This document shows, in pieces, positions 33,819-43,583 of a stretch of 64,000 nucleotides of DNA. Positions within the stretch are counted from its first letter, which is position 1. Every line of letters starts with the position of its first letter. The DNA is from Neiella holothuriorum (GTDB lineage Bacteria; Pseudomonadota; Gammaproteobacteria; Enterobacterales; Neiellaceae): the NCBI RefSeq assembly GCF_019457915.1, contig NZ_JAHZSS010000004.1:62001-126000 (forward strand), in the 5' to 3' direction. A program made the translations under genes and the position numbers. The notes beneath the pieces were generated by a model. That model was not told the DNA's origin. It was given only the letters and a program-made list of their open reading frames with translations, and searched no databases.

Positions 33819-34691
33819 CTAATCGGCGTTAACGGCTTCAGGTTGTTCTGCTTGATGGAACACTTTTGCAGGAACAACATTAAGGGCAGTTTCGTAGCCC
33901 ACTTGATACAGCCTTTCTTTGTCGTCATCCGATAGATGAAAATCCACCGGCGAGGTATTACCTGTGTTTACCACCACAGTGCGATGCCAAAATTTGTCAT
34001 TCACATATTCTCGGCTGATGGTGGTCATGAAAGTGCGGATCAACAACAGTACATAATTCACCACCGGAAACATGCCGCCCGTTTCCAACGGCTTTTCATC
34101 ACCATCCCCTCTCAATCGAAAACAGACAACGGGCGTGCCGTCCTCAGCCCAATCTCGATGCAACGCATCTTCTGACAATATACTGCCGTCTACCATCAAA
34201 TGGTTATCATAAGATTTAAACGCAAAGATCAGTGGAATCGACATGGAAAACCGTACTGCCCGAGAAACTTTTTCGTTGGGCGTTAAGGTTTTATCAAACA
34301 CCACGGGTACCCCGTTGCGGACATCGGTTGCGACCACATGCAAATCCATCGGCAAATCTTTAAAGCAAACACCTGCCAACTGCTTGTCGAGCCAAGATTC
34401 AAATTTATCGCCAGAGCACAGGCCACCATTGCGCATTAAGCTAATAAGAGAAAACCCCTTAAACTGATTAAAGTCAGTGGTCATGGCAATGTGCTTAATC
34501 TCAGCTAGCGATTTGCCGCTAGCATAGAGTGCACTAATAATGCTTCCTCCGGACACTCCAACAATGCGATCGAAGGTAATATCGAGATCTTTCAGTGCCG
34601 CGAGAATGCCAATATGGGCTGGGAGTCGAGTACCACCACCAGCAAAAATGGGGACCAAGAAGCGATTTGAGGCGGAATTGCTAACAGTCAT
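33819..34691 (-). CDS. Patatin-like phospholipase
   Basis: The predicted 290-residue protein has an oxyanion-hole GGGTR (18-22), a nucleophile elbow GVSGGS (Ser47) and the catalytic Asp in VDGS (D168), so the Ser-Asp dyad is complete. The family usually has DGG or DGA; DGS is a mild variant. No signal peptide is visible. It probably hydrolyses acyl chains of lipids at the inner membrane. It is convergent with trmO. Confidence 0.88.
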   Translation of the reverse strand: MTVSNSASNRFLVPIFAGGGTRLPAHIGILAALKDLDITFDRIVGVSGGSIISALYASGKSLAEIKHIAMTTDFNQFKGFSLISLMRNGGLCSGDKFESWLDKQLAGVCFKDLPMDLHVVATDVRNGVPVVFDKTLTPNEKVSRAVRFSMSIPLIFAFKSYDNHLMVDGSILSEDALHRDWAEDGTPVVCFRLRGDGDEKPLETGGMFPVVNYVLLLIRTFMTTISREYVNDKFWHRTVVVNTGNTSPVDFHLSDDDKERLYQVGYETALNVVPAKVFHQAEQPEAVNAD

Positions 34692-34803
34692 TACTACCTT
34701 TCACGAGTCAGACAAACAAAACAGACTCAATGAGTATGGCTCAGCCCACCGATTTCTCGATTTTTCATTAGCAAGTGCTGCTAAAACGTTGCAAAAGGTC
34801 ACA

Positions 34804-34831
34804 AAAAAGCCGACTCAAGCGGTCGGCTTTT
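34804..34831. terminator. Terminator downstream of potD
   Basis: The stem AAAAGCCGA / TCGGCTTTT with a T-run on the minus strand follows potD. Confidence 0.85.
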
Positions 34832-34841
34832 CAAATATAGC

Positions 34842-34855
34842 CCCCAAGCTTGGGG
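34842..34855. repeat. Perfect 14-bp palindrome after potD
   Basis: CCCCAAGCTTGGGG lies 15 bases beyond the potD stop codon, between it and the terminator. Flanking TAGC / GCTA extend the pairing with one bulged C. It may protect the mRNA 3' end. Confidence 0.6.
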
Positions 34856-34870
34856 CGCTAGGTTGATTAG

Positions 34871-35905
34871 CTATTGGCCAACTTTTAGTTGCTGCCAATA
34901 TTGATTGTAGATTTCAATGGCTTCGCCAACATCGCTTTGAAACTCACCTTTCTCGATTACGGATTGCGGCGGGAAGATGATGGGGTTGTTGCGGACTTCA
35001 TCGTCTAACATGGCAACTGCCGTTTTATTGGCTGTGGCATAGCCAACGTAATCAACACAATCTTTGGCAATATCCGGACGCATCATGAAGTTAATAAAGG
35101 CGTGTGCTTCTTTAACATTGGCGGCTCCCGCCGGAATGACAAAGCTATCAACCCAAAACACCGCGCCTTCGTCAGGGTAGACGTATTGAATGGCATCATC
35201 TTCTTCTTGTGCCATGATCACTTCACCATTCCAAATCATGCCAAAATTAACGTCGCCAGCCATGTACGGCTCGCGTGGCGCATCTGAATTAAAGACCAGC
35301 ACATTTGGCATTAAGGTTTTCAATAACTCGTAGGCTTGCTTAATTTCATCGGGGTTGGTGGTGTTAGGTGAATGACCATTGAGCACAAGTGCTACGTGAA
35401 AAACCTCACGAACATCGTCCATCAGTAATAGCTGGCCTTGGTATTGAGGATCCCACAGTTGCTTCCAGCTATGAATGCTCGTTGGATCAATCTCACTAGC
35501 ATTGACGCCTAAACCAGTTGATCCCCAAAAATAAGGGATGCTGAATTGATTATTGAGATCATATTCTTTGTTCAGTAACAGTGGCTCGAGATGCTGTAAG
35601 TTCGGCAACAGCGCCTTGTTCAGCGGCTGAAGCATTTTCTCTTTGGCCATTTTAGCCACATAGTAAGTCGACGGTACCACCACGTCGTAGCCCGAATTTT
35701 TTTGCAGTTGCAGCTTTGAGTACATAGTCTCATTGCTTTCGTAAGTGGCATACACCACTTCAATACCGGTTTGTTCAGTAAACTTCTCAATCGTGTCTTC
35801 CGGAATGTACTCACTCCAGTTGTAGACCACCACTTTGCCGGCGGCTTGAGCAAGCCAAGGGACAAACACAATAGCTAATAACAAAGAACGGAATTGTTTA
35901 ATCAC
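34871..35905 (-). CDS. potD: Spermidine/putrescine-binding periplasmic protein PotD
   Basis: The predicted 344-residue protein has a signal peptide ending AQA and the mature start GKVVVYNWSEYIPEDTIEKF, the PotD/PotF signature. It delivers polyamines to the PotABC transporter. It overlaps potC by 4 bases and is the last gene of the operon. Whether it prefers putrescine or spermidine cannot be decided reliably. Confidence 0.93.
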   Translation of the reverse strand: MIKQFRSLLLAIVFVPWLAQAAGKVVVYNWSEYIPEDTIEKFTEQTGIEVVYATYESNETMYSKLQLQKNSGYDVVVPSTYYVAKMAKEKMLQPLNKALLPNLQHLEPLLLNKEYDLNNQFSIPYFWGSTGLGVNASEIDPTSIHSWKQLWDPQYQGQLLLMDDVREVFHVALVLNGHSPNTTNPDEIKQAYELLKTLMPNVLVFNSDAPREPYMAGDVNFGMIWNGEVIMAQEEDDAIQYVYPDEGAVFWVDSFVIPAGAANVKEAHAFINFMMRPDIAKDCVDYVGYATANKTAVAMLDDEVRNNPIIFPPQSVIEKGEFQSDVGEAIEIYNQYWQQLKVGQ

Positions 35906-36672
35906 AGCGATTTTCTCCTTACGAGCAGACTAAACACAATTAAAGACAAAATTGAAATCAGCAACAACAAGGTTGCCAACACATTCACTTCCGGCGACAC
36001 GCCAACTTTTACCATCGAAAAAACTCGAATTGGTAGCACTTCATAATCAGGACCCGTCACAAAAGAGCTGATGATGACGTCGTCCAAACTTAGGGTAAAA
36101 CTCAATAACCACGAGGCCAGAATCGACGGCAACAACAGCGGCAGAAGAATGGTTCGAAACATGCCCCATTCATTCACACCTAAATCTTGCGCAGCTTCCA
36201 GCAGGTGGTCATCAAAGCCTTTTAATTGGGCATAAACCGTGACCACCACAAATGGCAGGCAGAATGTAATGTGGGCAAGCAATAATGTCCAGAAGCCAAG
36301 TTGCATTCCAAGCGCTACAAACAACACCAGAAAGCTAATGGCCAGCACGATATCTGGCGACATCATCACTACAAATAGGGCTGAACTGGCAGCTTTTTTG
36401 AGTCGAAAGCGATAACGATAAATGGCTAACGCCATCAGCGTACCTATCATGGCGGCAGCTGTAGCCGCTAGAAATGCGATGGTAATGGAGTGATTAAACG
36501 CGGTGATTAAGGCATCGTTTTGCCAAAGCTTTTGATACCACTTCCAACTAAACCCGCTCCACTTATAGCCATATTTTGACTGATTAAACGAGTTGACCAC
36601 CAATACCGCAATGGGAGCGTATAAGTACACAAACACCAGCAACAACAACAGGGCTTTAAAGATTCTCGTCAT
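35902..36672 (-). CDS. potC: Polyamine ABC transporter permease PotC
   Basis: The predicted 256-residue inner-membrane permease has six helices. The EAA loop (LLEAAQDLGVNEWGMFRTILLP) sits near 155-180. It starts MTRIFKALLLLLVFVYLYAPIA, typical for PotC. It overlaps potB by 17 bases. Confidence 0.93.
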   Translation of the reverse strand: MTRIFKALLLLLVFVYLYAPIAVLVVNSFNQSKYGYKWSGFSWKWYQKLWQNDALITAFNHSITIAFLAATAAAMIGTLMALAIYRYRFRLKKAASSALFVVMMSPDIVLAISFLVLFVALGMQLGFWTLLLAHITFCLPFVVVTVYAQLKGFDDHLLEAAQDLGVNEWGMFRTILLPLLLPSILASWLLSFTLSLDDVIISSFVTGPDYEVLPIRVFSMVKVGVSPEVNVLATLLLLISILSLIVFSLLVRRKSL

Positions 36673-37540
36673 CTAACCCTCCTTGCCGTTGCACGAATCG
36701 ATTAGCCAGCGCATAGACCCACAGCAGGCCCGCCATCATCACAATCAAGGTGATGCTAAATGCGGAGCCAAATGGCCAGTCACGCACCACTAGGAATTGG
36801 TTTTTGATGACATTGCCTAGCAGTAAATTTTTAGCGCCGCCCAATAAATCAGCAACATAGAACATGCCCATGGCAGGCAAAAACACAATCAAGCAGCCGG
36901 CAACAATACCCGGCGCAGTCAGCGGTAACAGAATGGTGAAAAAACGCTGTACGCCATTGGCGCCTAAATCGCGTGAAGCTTCCACCAGTTCGTTGGACAA
37001 CTTTTCAAAACTGGCCATCAGTGGCAGCACCATAAACGGCAGCAAGATATAAACTAAGCCAACAATCACTGCGAACTCGGTGTAGAGCATAGTGATGGGT
37101 TTCTCAATGATGCCGCTGCCTACTAGCGCCGTATTAATGATGCCTTTTTTCCCGAGAATTAACTTCATGGCGTAGGTGCGGATCAGGCTATTGGTCCAAA
37201 ATGGCAGCATCATTAACACTAACAACACAGTGCGCAGCCAAGGTGGTTGCTTGGCCAGTACATACGCGAACGGGTAGCCAATGAGCAAGCAGAACAGGGT
37301 AGCAACTCCCGATAGCCACAGGCTTTGAAAAAACACATCAAAATATATTGGCTGCATGACTTTCAAATAACCATCGAACGTCAGCGGCCACACAGCTAAA
37401 TGTTCGCTATTGGGGGTCATTACGCTGGTCATCAGGACCAGAGCATGAGGCGCAACCACCATTAAAGCGAGCCAGCCTAAGGTTAAGCTGATCACCGTTT
37501 GGCGAAAGCTTAACGCAATGCCAACGTTAGGCCATGTCAT
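36656..37540 (-). CDS. potB: Polyamine ABC transporter permease PotB
   Basis: The predicted 294-residue permease has six helices. The EAA motif is VEASRDLGANGVQRFFTILLP near 187-207, and NSLIRTYAMKLILG is a known PotB-type segment. It partners PotC. It overlaps potA by 4 bases (ATGA). Confidence 0.93.
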   Translation of the reverse strand: MTWPNVGIALSFRQTVISLTLGWLALMVVAPHALVLMTSVMTPNSEHLAVWPLTFDGYLKVMQPIYFDVFFQSLWLSGVATLFCLLIGYPFAYVLAKQPPWLRTVLLVLMMLPFWTNSLIRTYAMKLILGKKGIINTALVGSGIIEKPITMLYTEFAVIVGLVYILLPFMVLPLMASFEKLSNELVEASRDLGANGVQRFFTILLPLTAPGIVAGCLIVFLPAMGMFYVADLLGGAKNLLLGNVIKNQFLVVRDWPFGSAFSITLIVMMAGLLWVYALANRFVQRQGGLDDENL

Positions 37541-38646
37541 GACAGCTCACCGGCTTTCACGACATGCTCCCAACCATCAATCCAGCTTACCCACACGCGC
37601 TGATTGATACGATAATCGAATGAAGGATCATCCTCATTAAAGAACTCGCTAGAACGCAATTGTTTGCCACAGTCCAACTCAATCAACGAGTCTAATGTTT
37701 TGCCGGTATAACTGCGCTCCAACACTTTGCCGAGGAATCCTTGTTCATCGCTTGGCTGATCTTCAATGTATTCAATGCGCAAATCCTCAGGTCGCAGCAA
37801 TACATGCACCGCTTCGCCCGGCTCCAAGCGAAATTCAGCATGTGCTGTTTTGGCGACGCCGTTAATATCGACCTGATAAGTTAGCTCCGCAGTTTCACTT
37901 ACAACAGTGGCATCGAACACATTAATTTCACCAATAAAACTGGCCACAAACATGTTGCGAGGGGCTTCGTAAATTTCGCGGGGGCTACCAATCTGTTGTG
38001 CTTGGCCGTGATTCATCACCAGCACCCGATCAGACATGGATAAGGCTTCTTCTTGGTCGTGGGTGACGTAAACAAAGGTGATGCCTAATTGGCGCTGAAT
38101 TTGTTTCAATTCCATCTGCATTTGTTGGCGCAGCTTATGATCAAGCGCACTCAAGGACTCATCTAACAACAGCACTTTTGGCTTCATCACAATAGCGCGG
38201 GCAATGGCCACTCGCTGTTTTTGACCACCAGAGAGTTGATGGGGTTTACGTAGCTCAAAGCCCTTCAGTTCAACCACTGCAAGCGCCTCGCTGACCCGCT
38301 GCTTTATGTCCGCCTTAGCAACACCAGCCATGCGCAAGCCATAACCAACATTGTCGGCCACATTCATGTGCGGAAACAGCGCATAACTTTGGAAGACGGT
38401 ATTGACGGGTCGGCGCTCAGCGCTGATCCCTGCGATATCTTGGCCATCGAGCATAATCTTGCCGTCATCTGCATCTTCAAAGCCGGCAATTAAACGCAGG
38501 ACAGTGGTTTTGCCACAGCCGGAAGGCCCAAGAATGGTAAAGAACTCGCCATCATAGATATCGAGGGAAAACTCGGATAAGACGTCTTGAGGGCCGAAAC
38601 GTTTGATAATGTTGCGAAGTGAGAGCAGCACATTGTTGTCGGTCAT
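37537..38646 (-). CDS. potA: Polyamine ABC transporter ATPase PotA
   Basis: The predicted 369-residue protein has Walker A GPSGCGKTT (40-48), the signature LSGGQKQR and Walker B LLLDESLSALD. A TOBE domain fills the C-terminal 110 residues. I choose ATG 38646 with AGGT about 8 bases upstream; a GTG two codons earlier is too close to that site. It is the first gene of potABCD. Confidence 0.95.
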   Translation of the reverse strand: MTDNNVLLSLRNIIKRFGPQDVLSEFSLDIYDGEFFTILGPSGCGKTTVLRLIAGFEDADDGKIMLDGQDIAGISAERRPVNTVFQSYALFPHMNVADNVGYGLRMAGVAKADIKQRVSEALAVVELKGFELRKPHQLSGGQKQRVAIARAIVMKPKVLLLDESLSALDHKLRQQMQMELKQIQRQLGITFVYVTHDQEEALSMSDRVLVMNHGQAQQIGSPREIYEAPRNMFVASFIGEINVFDATVVSETAELTYQVDINGVAKTAHAEFRLEPGEAVHVLLRPEDLRIEYIEDQPSDEQGFLGKVLERSYTGKTLDSLIELDCGKQLRSSEFFNEDDPSFDYRINQRVWVSWIDGWEHVVKAGELS

Positions 38647-38741
38647 GCGCACTACCTGAATGTAATTAACCTGAATTCGGCAAAGTGTAATTCACGAACT
38701 GAACAAAAACGAAGAATTAATTGCTGATAAATGACATAAAA

Positions 38742-38763
38742 AAGCCACTCCTAGGAGTGGCTT
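38742..38763 (-). terminator. Terminator of the Dcp-like gene
   Basis: AAGCCACTCCT followed directly by AGGAGTGGCTT is a perfect 22-bp palindrome. On the minus strand a T-run follows, so it closes the peptidase gene just before the potA promoter. Confidence 0.85.
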
Positions 38764-38783
38764 AGTCTGATGATAGCGAATGC

Positions 38784-40961
38784 TTAGCTAGCCGGCGCGG
38801 TTAATCCGCGACGAATTAACAAGGCTTCCGTAGTCGGTTGCTGACCGCGAAGCTGCTCATAGCTATCAGCCGGTAAGCGACTGTTGCCGACCGACAAGAT
38901 GAACTTGCGGTACAACTCGCCATTCTCGCGCGTCAGGCCACCTTTCTCTTGAATGAAGGCAAACGCATCAGCAGCCAAGATCTCGCTCCACATGTAAGCG
39001 TAATAGCCTGCCGAATAACCACCGGCAAAAACGTGGGCAAAGTAAGGCGATTTATAGCGCGGCGGAATCGCGGCGATATCAATGCCGTGCTTAGCGAGCG
39101 CTTGCTGTTCAAATGCTTCAGCATCTTGCAATGGTGCATCTGCACTCAGTGCATGCCATTCCATATCCAGCAATGCCGACGCCATGTATTCCAAAGTATC
39201 AAAACCTTGGTTAAAGCTGCGCGACTTAAGCACCTTAGCCAATAGCTCAGCAGGGATTGGCTCACCAGTTTCATAATGCTTGGCGTAGTTGCTAATCACC
39301 TGTGGATCTTTCGCCCAGTCTTCTTGGAAAGTTGATGGGAATTCAACGAAGTCACGCGAAACATTGGTACCGGCCAACGTCCGGTAATTCACATCGGAGA
39401 ACATGCCGTGTACGCCATGGCCAAACTCATGGAACATAGTAGTGGCGTTGTCGTAGCTAACTAACGTTGGCTGCCCTTCCGGTGCTTTTTGAATATTCAT
39501 CACGTTAACGATGACAGGCTTCTGGCCAAGTAACTTGCTTTGCGGCACGAATGCATTCATCCACGCACCACCACGCTTACCTTCGCGGGCAAAGTAGTCA
39601 CCATAGAAAATAGCAACGCTAGTGCCATCTTCATTGAACACTTCGTAGGCTTTTACGTCTGGGTGATACACAGGTAGATCGGGGCGCGGCTTCATGGTGA
39701 TACCGAACAGGCGATTCATGGTGTAGAACACGCCATCGTTCAACACGCGCTCAAATTCGAAGTACTGCTGAACTTCAGCTTCGTCTAGGTCGTACTGATC
39801 TTGTCGAACCAACTCGGCGTAATATTCCCAATCCCAAGGTTGCAGTTCAAAGTCACCGCCCGTCTTGGTAATCATCGCTTGAATTGCCGCTGCTTCTTTA
39901 TTGGCGTTGGCAACCACCGCTGGCACCATGCTGGCAAACATGTCCATGACTGCTTCAGGCTTTTTGGCCATCGAGCTATTAAGTTGGTAACTGGCCCAGT
40001 TTTCAAAACCGAGCAACTGAGCACGTTCCGCACGAATTTGTGCCAAGCGAGTCAGAATTGGGCGGTTGTCTAGCTCGCCAGACACACCGCGGCCAGCAGA
40101 GGCTTGCCACAATTTTTGGCGGCTATCGCGGTTATCCATTGAAGCAAGCCATGGATGACGTGTGGTGTTAGTCAACTCAATCACGTATTGGCCGTCTAAG
40201 CCACGTGCTTTAGCGGCGGCTGCAGCAATGGCGAGTTGATCGCTACCTAAGCCTGCGAGTTCGGCTTCGCTAGCAAAGACAACGGCGCCTTCACTTGCCA
40301 TTTTCAACAAGTTCTGACCAAACTCATTGGTCAATTCAGCATGTTCTTCATTCAACGCACGAATAGTTGTTTTTTGTGCTTCCGTTAACTGGGCGCCAGC
40401 GGCAACAAAATGATCGTAATACACTTCAACCAGACGCAATGATTCAGCGTCTAATTCAAGCGATTCACGCGCCTGATAGATTGCCTTAACACGCTGGAAT
40501 AGCGCGTCATTCAGGTAAATGTCATCATCGTGAGCACTCAGTAATGGTGCCATTTTACCTTCGAGTTCACGAATAGCTTCTGTGCTATCTGTACCCGATA
40601 GGTTGTAAAATACACCCGCTGCACGCGCTAACAGCGCACCACTTTTTTCCATCGCAATGATGGTGTTTTCAAACGTTGGAGCTGCCGAGTTATTGGCAAT
40701 GGCTGCGATTTCTTCAGCCTGCTGCTTAATGCCTTCACGCATTGCCGGTTCAAAGTGCTCGGTTTTAATCACAGTGAAATCCGGTGCTTGGTATTGCAGC
40801 GAACTTGCCTTCATTAATGGATTCATCTCGGCGGCAGGTGTTGATTCTGTCATTTGTGGTGTCGGTTGCTCAGTTTGCTGAGTCGATTGAGTTGGCTGCT
40901 CGGAACAAGCAGTGATAGCCAGTGCCGAAGCAACAAGACTGGCAGTAAGCGTCAAGCGCAT
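38784..40961 (-). CDS. dcp: M3-family peptidyl-dipeptidase Dcp, lipoprotein form
   Basis: The predicted 725-residue protein has a signal with lipobox LAITAC and a Gln/Thr-rich linker, so the enzyme should be anchored in the envelope. E. coli Dcp lacks a lipoprotein signal. The catalytic zinc motif HEFGH lies near residue 510, followed by GVHGMFSDVNYR. M3 enzymes remove C-terminal dipeptides from oligopeptides. It is monocistronic, with an unusual palindrome in its upstream region. Confidence 0.9.
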   Translation of the reverse strand: MRLTLTASLVASALAITACSEQPTQSTQQTEQPTPQMTESTPAAEMNPLMKASSLQYQAPDFTVIKTEHFEPAMREGIKQQAEEIAAIANNSAAPTFENTIIAMEKSGALLARAAGVFYNLSGTDSTEAIRELEGKMAPLLSAHDDDIYLNDALFQRVKAIYQARESLELDAESLRLVEVYYDHFVAAGAQLTEAQKTTIRALNEEHAELTNEFGQNLLKMASEGAVVFASEAELAGLGSDQLAIAAAAAKARGLDGQYVIELTNTTRHPWLASMDNRDSRQKLWQASAGRGVSGELDNRPILTRLAQIRAERAQLLGFENWASYQLNSSMAKKPEAVMDMFASMVPAVVANANKEAAAIQAMITKTGGDFELQPWDWEYYAELVRQDQYDLDEAEVQQYFEFERVLNDGVFYTMNRLFGITMKPRPDLPVYHPDVKAYEVFNEDGTSVAIFYGDYFAREGKRGGAWMNAFVPQSKLLGQKPVIVNVMNIQKAPEGQPTLVSYDNATTMFHEFGHGVHGMFSDVNYRTLAGTNVSRDFVEFPSTFQEDWAKDPQVISNYAKHYETGEPIPAELLAKVLKSRSFNQGFDTLEYMASALLDMEWHALSADAPLQDAEAFEQQALAKHGIDIAAIPPRYKSPYFAHVFAGGYSAGYYAYMWSEILAADAFAFIQEKGGLTRENGELYRKFILSVGNSRLPADSYEQLRGQQPTTEALLIRRGLTAPAS

Positions 40962-41055
40962 GGATAACCTCTGTCGGTGTCGGTTAAGAGTAAAGCGTTG
41001 ACCACATTTTGTGGTTCAAATCATTGTTATATAAGCCCTTTAATAAGCGAGCCCT

Positions 41056-41088
41056 GTATTTAAAATGAAATTATTTCATTTTAAATAC
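41056..41088. repeat. 33-base AT-rich perfect inverted repeat upstream of dcp
   Basis: GTATTTAAAATGAAAT and ATTTCATTTTAAATAC are exact reverse complements around one central T. It lies about 95 bases before the dcp start. It could be an operator for a large dimeric regulator or a hairpin; no G/C stem or T-run suggests termination. Confidence 0.85.
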
Positions 41089-41217
41089 AACAAGTTATCG
41101 CCTTTAAAAGGAGTGCTGCAATTTTACTGATAGGCAACTGCACTACAAGTAATGGTGGTAAAAAGTGAATGCTTCATGATCTTGCACAAGCTTTCAAACC
41201 ACAATCTCGAGCAATAA

Positions 41218-41245
41218 AAAAAGCCACTCAACAGAGTGGCTTTTT
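41218..41245 (-). terminator. Terminator of the PL6 gene
   Basis: The perfect stem AAAAAGCCACTC / GAGTGGCTTTTT with an AACA-type loop gives a T-run on the minus strand. Confidence 0.9.
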
Positions 41246-41269
41246 GGCCGTTTAGCTAACCCGCTAACG

Positions 41270-42874
41270 TTATGAACAAGGCGAGTAGCCTCGTGGTGCG
41301 TCATTCCAATTTGCGTTAAGCCAGACTGGGCCGAGCTTGCCGGACTTCAATTCAGGTGTCCAAAGTAGCGGTTCTGCCATCAATGACAAATCTGCTCCGG
41401 CGCCATTGTAAGCGTCAAATAACTCATCACCAGTGCCAAAAGCATCGCAGCCTTTCAATTTAACATCACGGGCCATGGTGACACCGTCTTTGACCAGCTT
41501 CGACACAGACCAGTCACTAATGTTGCCACTAACGGCTTTAAATGAAGGGTAGTATTCAGCCACATTTGGGCGGCCTTTCTTGTTGGTGTAATCCGATTCA
41601 GGCGTAAAATCGACGCTAATGGATTGACCGGCAGTCCAATATTCATCCAGTGGTTTAAAGCCCATTTGCATCACTAGATTATTGGTGAATGTGGTGTCTT
41701 GCGGTGGGCGCGTCATGTCTTGATCACGCTTGTACCACGCCGACAACATTACCGGCTGCACCGAGCGAACCACGGTATTGCGATCAAACACATTGTTAAC
41801 GCTTAATTGGTAGCCGTTGATATTAGCTTCATCGTCTTTTTGAGAGTAACCAGCGGCCATACCCAGCGCGGTACGATAGGTTTTACCTTCCGGCTCGCCT
41901 TGAGCACCAGCGGCACCATCAACGTAGTTATTGACGACAACATTGTCTTTACCAATCACTCGGACGCCGCCAGAGCCTGGCGCTTGATCCTGCAAGAACC
42001 AGTTGTACTGAACGGTATTACGATCGCCATGGCGCAGCGTCAAACTAGCCGAGGTATTGCGAATCGTATTGAACTGATACAGGTTGTCAGAAGATTTGTT
42101 CGAAATCACCTCTGGCTCGCCCGCCACCGAGGCATCGTAGAATAAATTCATTTCTACGCGTGCTTGCGCAGAAACATGTTGACGGCTCGACTCACCAATG
42201 AGCAACGCTTCGCCACCATTATCCAATGCATCGCCTTGGTTACGCGACGCAAAATAATTGTATTGAATGCGGTGATTTACCGGCTGACGCTCAATATCGG
42301 CATGTTTGATATTGAGCTGTAATACTCGGCCTTGTGACTTTTTGGCACCAAAGTAGTTATGACGGACAATGTTGTAATAACCGGCAATATCAACCCAGCG
42401 ATAATCCTTATCCCACGAGTCTTTGTGTTCGTTGTCGATGCGAATATGCTGCAAGATACACATCTTACACATGTCTTTTGATTTCTCGGTGCTGCCGCCA
42501 GGCCTCATATTGGAAATCGGTGCGCGTAGCTTACCCTTGAGGGTTGACGCTTTGATGTTTTGCAAATCAAAGCCATCCACAGAGACGTATTGGCCGTAGT
42601 AGTAAATCCAGCTCTCACCGGTCAAGATCACGCCACCTGGCGTTTCCGCTTTTAGACGTACCGGCTTTTTAGGTTTACCTTTGCCAAAGATAGTGAGCTT
42701 CAGGTTGTCGTAGGTTCCATCCGGGATCACTAAGACATCGCCCGCTCGAGCGGTTTTCTTCCATTCCTCATTACCTTTACCATCATAGGTAATGGTTTTG
42801 GCCTGACCGCTAGATTGGAATCCAACCAATGCAGCCAAAAGCAACGCAGTTAAACTGAGAGTTCGCTTCAGCAC
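41270..42874 (-). CDS. Polysaccharide lyase family 6 enzyme (alginate or chondroitin lyase type)
   Basis: The predicted 534-residue protein starts at GTG 42874, chosen because GGAG lies 8 bases upstream and the N-terminus then becomes a signal peptide (MLKRTLSLTALLLAALVG, cleaved near GQA). Further upstream residues fit neither. A parallel beta-helix with many Asn/Val/Gly turns follows (RPGGSTEKSKD, NKSSDNLYQFNTIRNTSA). PL6 enzymes cleave uronate-rich polysaccharides, most often alginate in marine bacteria. It is monocistronic and periplasmic or secreted. The exact substrate cannot be read from sequence. Confidence 0.82.
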   Translation of the reverse strand: MLKRTLSLTALLLAALVGFQSSGQAKTITYDGKGNEEWKKTARAGDVLVIPDGTYDNLKLTIFGKGKPKKPVRLKAETPGGVILTGESWIYYYGQYVSVDGFDLQNIKASTLKGKLRAPISNMRPGGSTEKSKDMCKMCILQHIRIDNEHKDSWDKDYRWVDIAGYYNIVRHNYFGAKKSQGRVLQLNIKHADIERQPVNHRIQYNYFASRNQGDALDNGGEALLIGESSRQHVSAQARVEMNLFYDASVAGEPEVISNKSSDNLYQFNTIRNTSASLTLRHGDRNTVQYNWFLQDQAPGSGGVRVIGKDNVVVNNYVDGAAGAQGEPEGKTYRTALGMAAGYSQKDDEANINGYQLSVNNVFDRNTVVRSVQPVMLSAWYKRDQDMTRPPQDTTFTNNLVMQMGFKPLDEYWTAGQSISVDFTPESDYTNKKGRPNVAEYYPSFKAVSGNISDWSVSKLVKDGVTMARDVKLKGCDAFGTGDELFDAYNGAGADLSLMAEPLLWTPELKSGKLGPVWLNANWNDAPRGYSPCS

Positions 42875-43046
42875 GATATCGCTCCGTATATGGATTTTAC
42901 AAACTGGCACATTGTCTTACCAATAAACCAACAAGTCCATACCAATTGAAGGCAAAGCGACTCTGCGCACAAAATTTGGTTAACCGATTAATTCGAAATC
43001 AAGCGTTCGCTTCTTGAGTGAGTGTTTTTCAACCGACAAAAACAAA

Positions 43047-43072
43047 AAAAGCAGACCAAAGCCTGCTTTTTC
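43047..43072 (-). terminator. Terminator of the receiver-protein gene
   Basis: AAAAAGCAG / CTGCTTTTT with a short loop gives a T-run on the minus strand after the response regulator. Confidence 0.8.
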
Positions 43073-43090
43073 GATTAATGCATTCCTGCC

Positions 43091-43570
43091 TCAACTACTT
43101 GAAATCAGCTTATAGGTCGTTTCAGCATCCAGCACAGGTTGATATTCAAGGTAATCGAGACCTGTCGCGAACACATAGCGTGTCAACGCGCGACGACATT
43201 CATCGAGCAATTCATCAGGATCCCATGCTTTTTCAAAGTAACGGTCAATACCGGCTTTGTTAATTGCCATGATGGTGTCTTGATGCGTTGCCAAGCCCGT
43301 TAGCAGAAACAGTCGGGTAGTTTTAAAGCGGTGGTCATCGGCAATTTCGGTGAGCATTTGCACGCCATTTTTATCAGGCATCACATGATCCGAAATAATC
43401 AGCGCTATTGGGGTGCCTTCTGCGTCGAGTTCGTCCAGTAACTCCAGACATTCTTGCGCCGACTGGCACTCTTCAATTTCACAATGGGAAGCAAGCGGGC
43501 CAATATCGCGCGCAACAGCGTTGAGCACTTCCGGCTGATCGTCAACGCAAATAACGGTGAGTTTTTCCAT
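43091..43570 (-). CDS. Receiver-only response regulator
   Basis: The predicted 159-residue protein is a single CheY-like receiver with acidic residues D10/D11, phosphoacceptor D61 (IISDHVMPD), T91 and K114 (FEKAWD). There is no output domain; the last 35 residues are helical. It begins 13 bases after the DASS transporter stop on the same strand, so the two may be co-transcribed. No cognate kinase is nearby. The KAWD end of the motif is common in receivers of RpfG/HD-GYP-type proteins. Confidence 0.85.
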   Translation of the reverse strand: MEKLTVICVDDQPEVLNAVARDIGPLASHCEIEECQSAQECLELLDELDAEGTPIALIISDHVMPDKNGVQMLTEIADDHRFKTTRLFLLTGLATHQDTIMAINKAGIDRYFEKAWDPDELLDECRRALTRYVFATGLDYLEYQPVLDAETTYKLISSS

Positions 43571-43583
43571 CTTTTAAATACTC

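Larger units (their letters stand above)
40962..41269. other. 308-base intergenic region upstream of dcp
   Basis: It contains the 33-base inverted repeat at 41056-41088 and the PL6 terminator at 41218-41245. I see no other gene. The dcp promoter must lie here. Confidence 0.6.
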
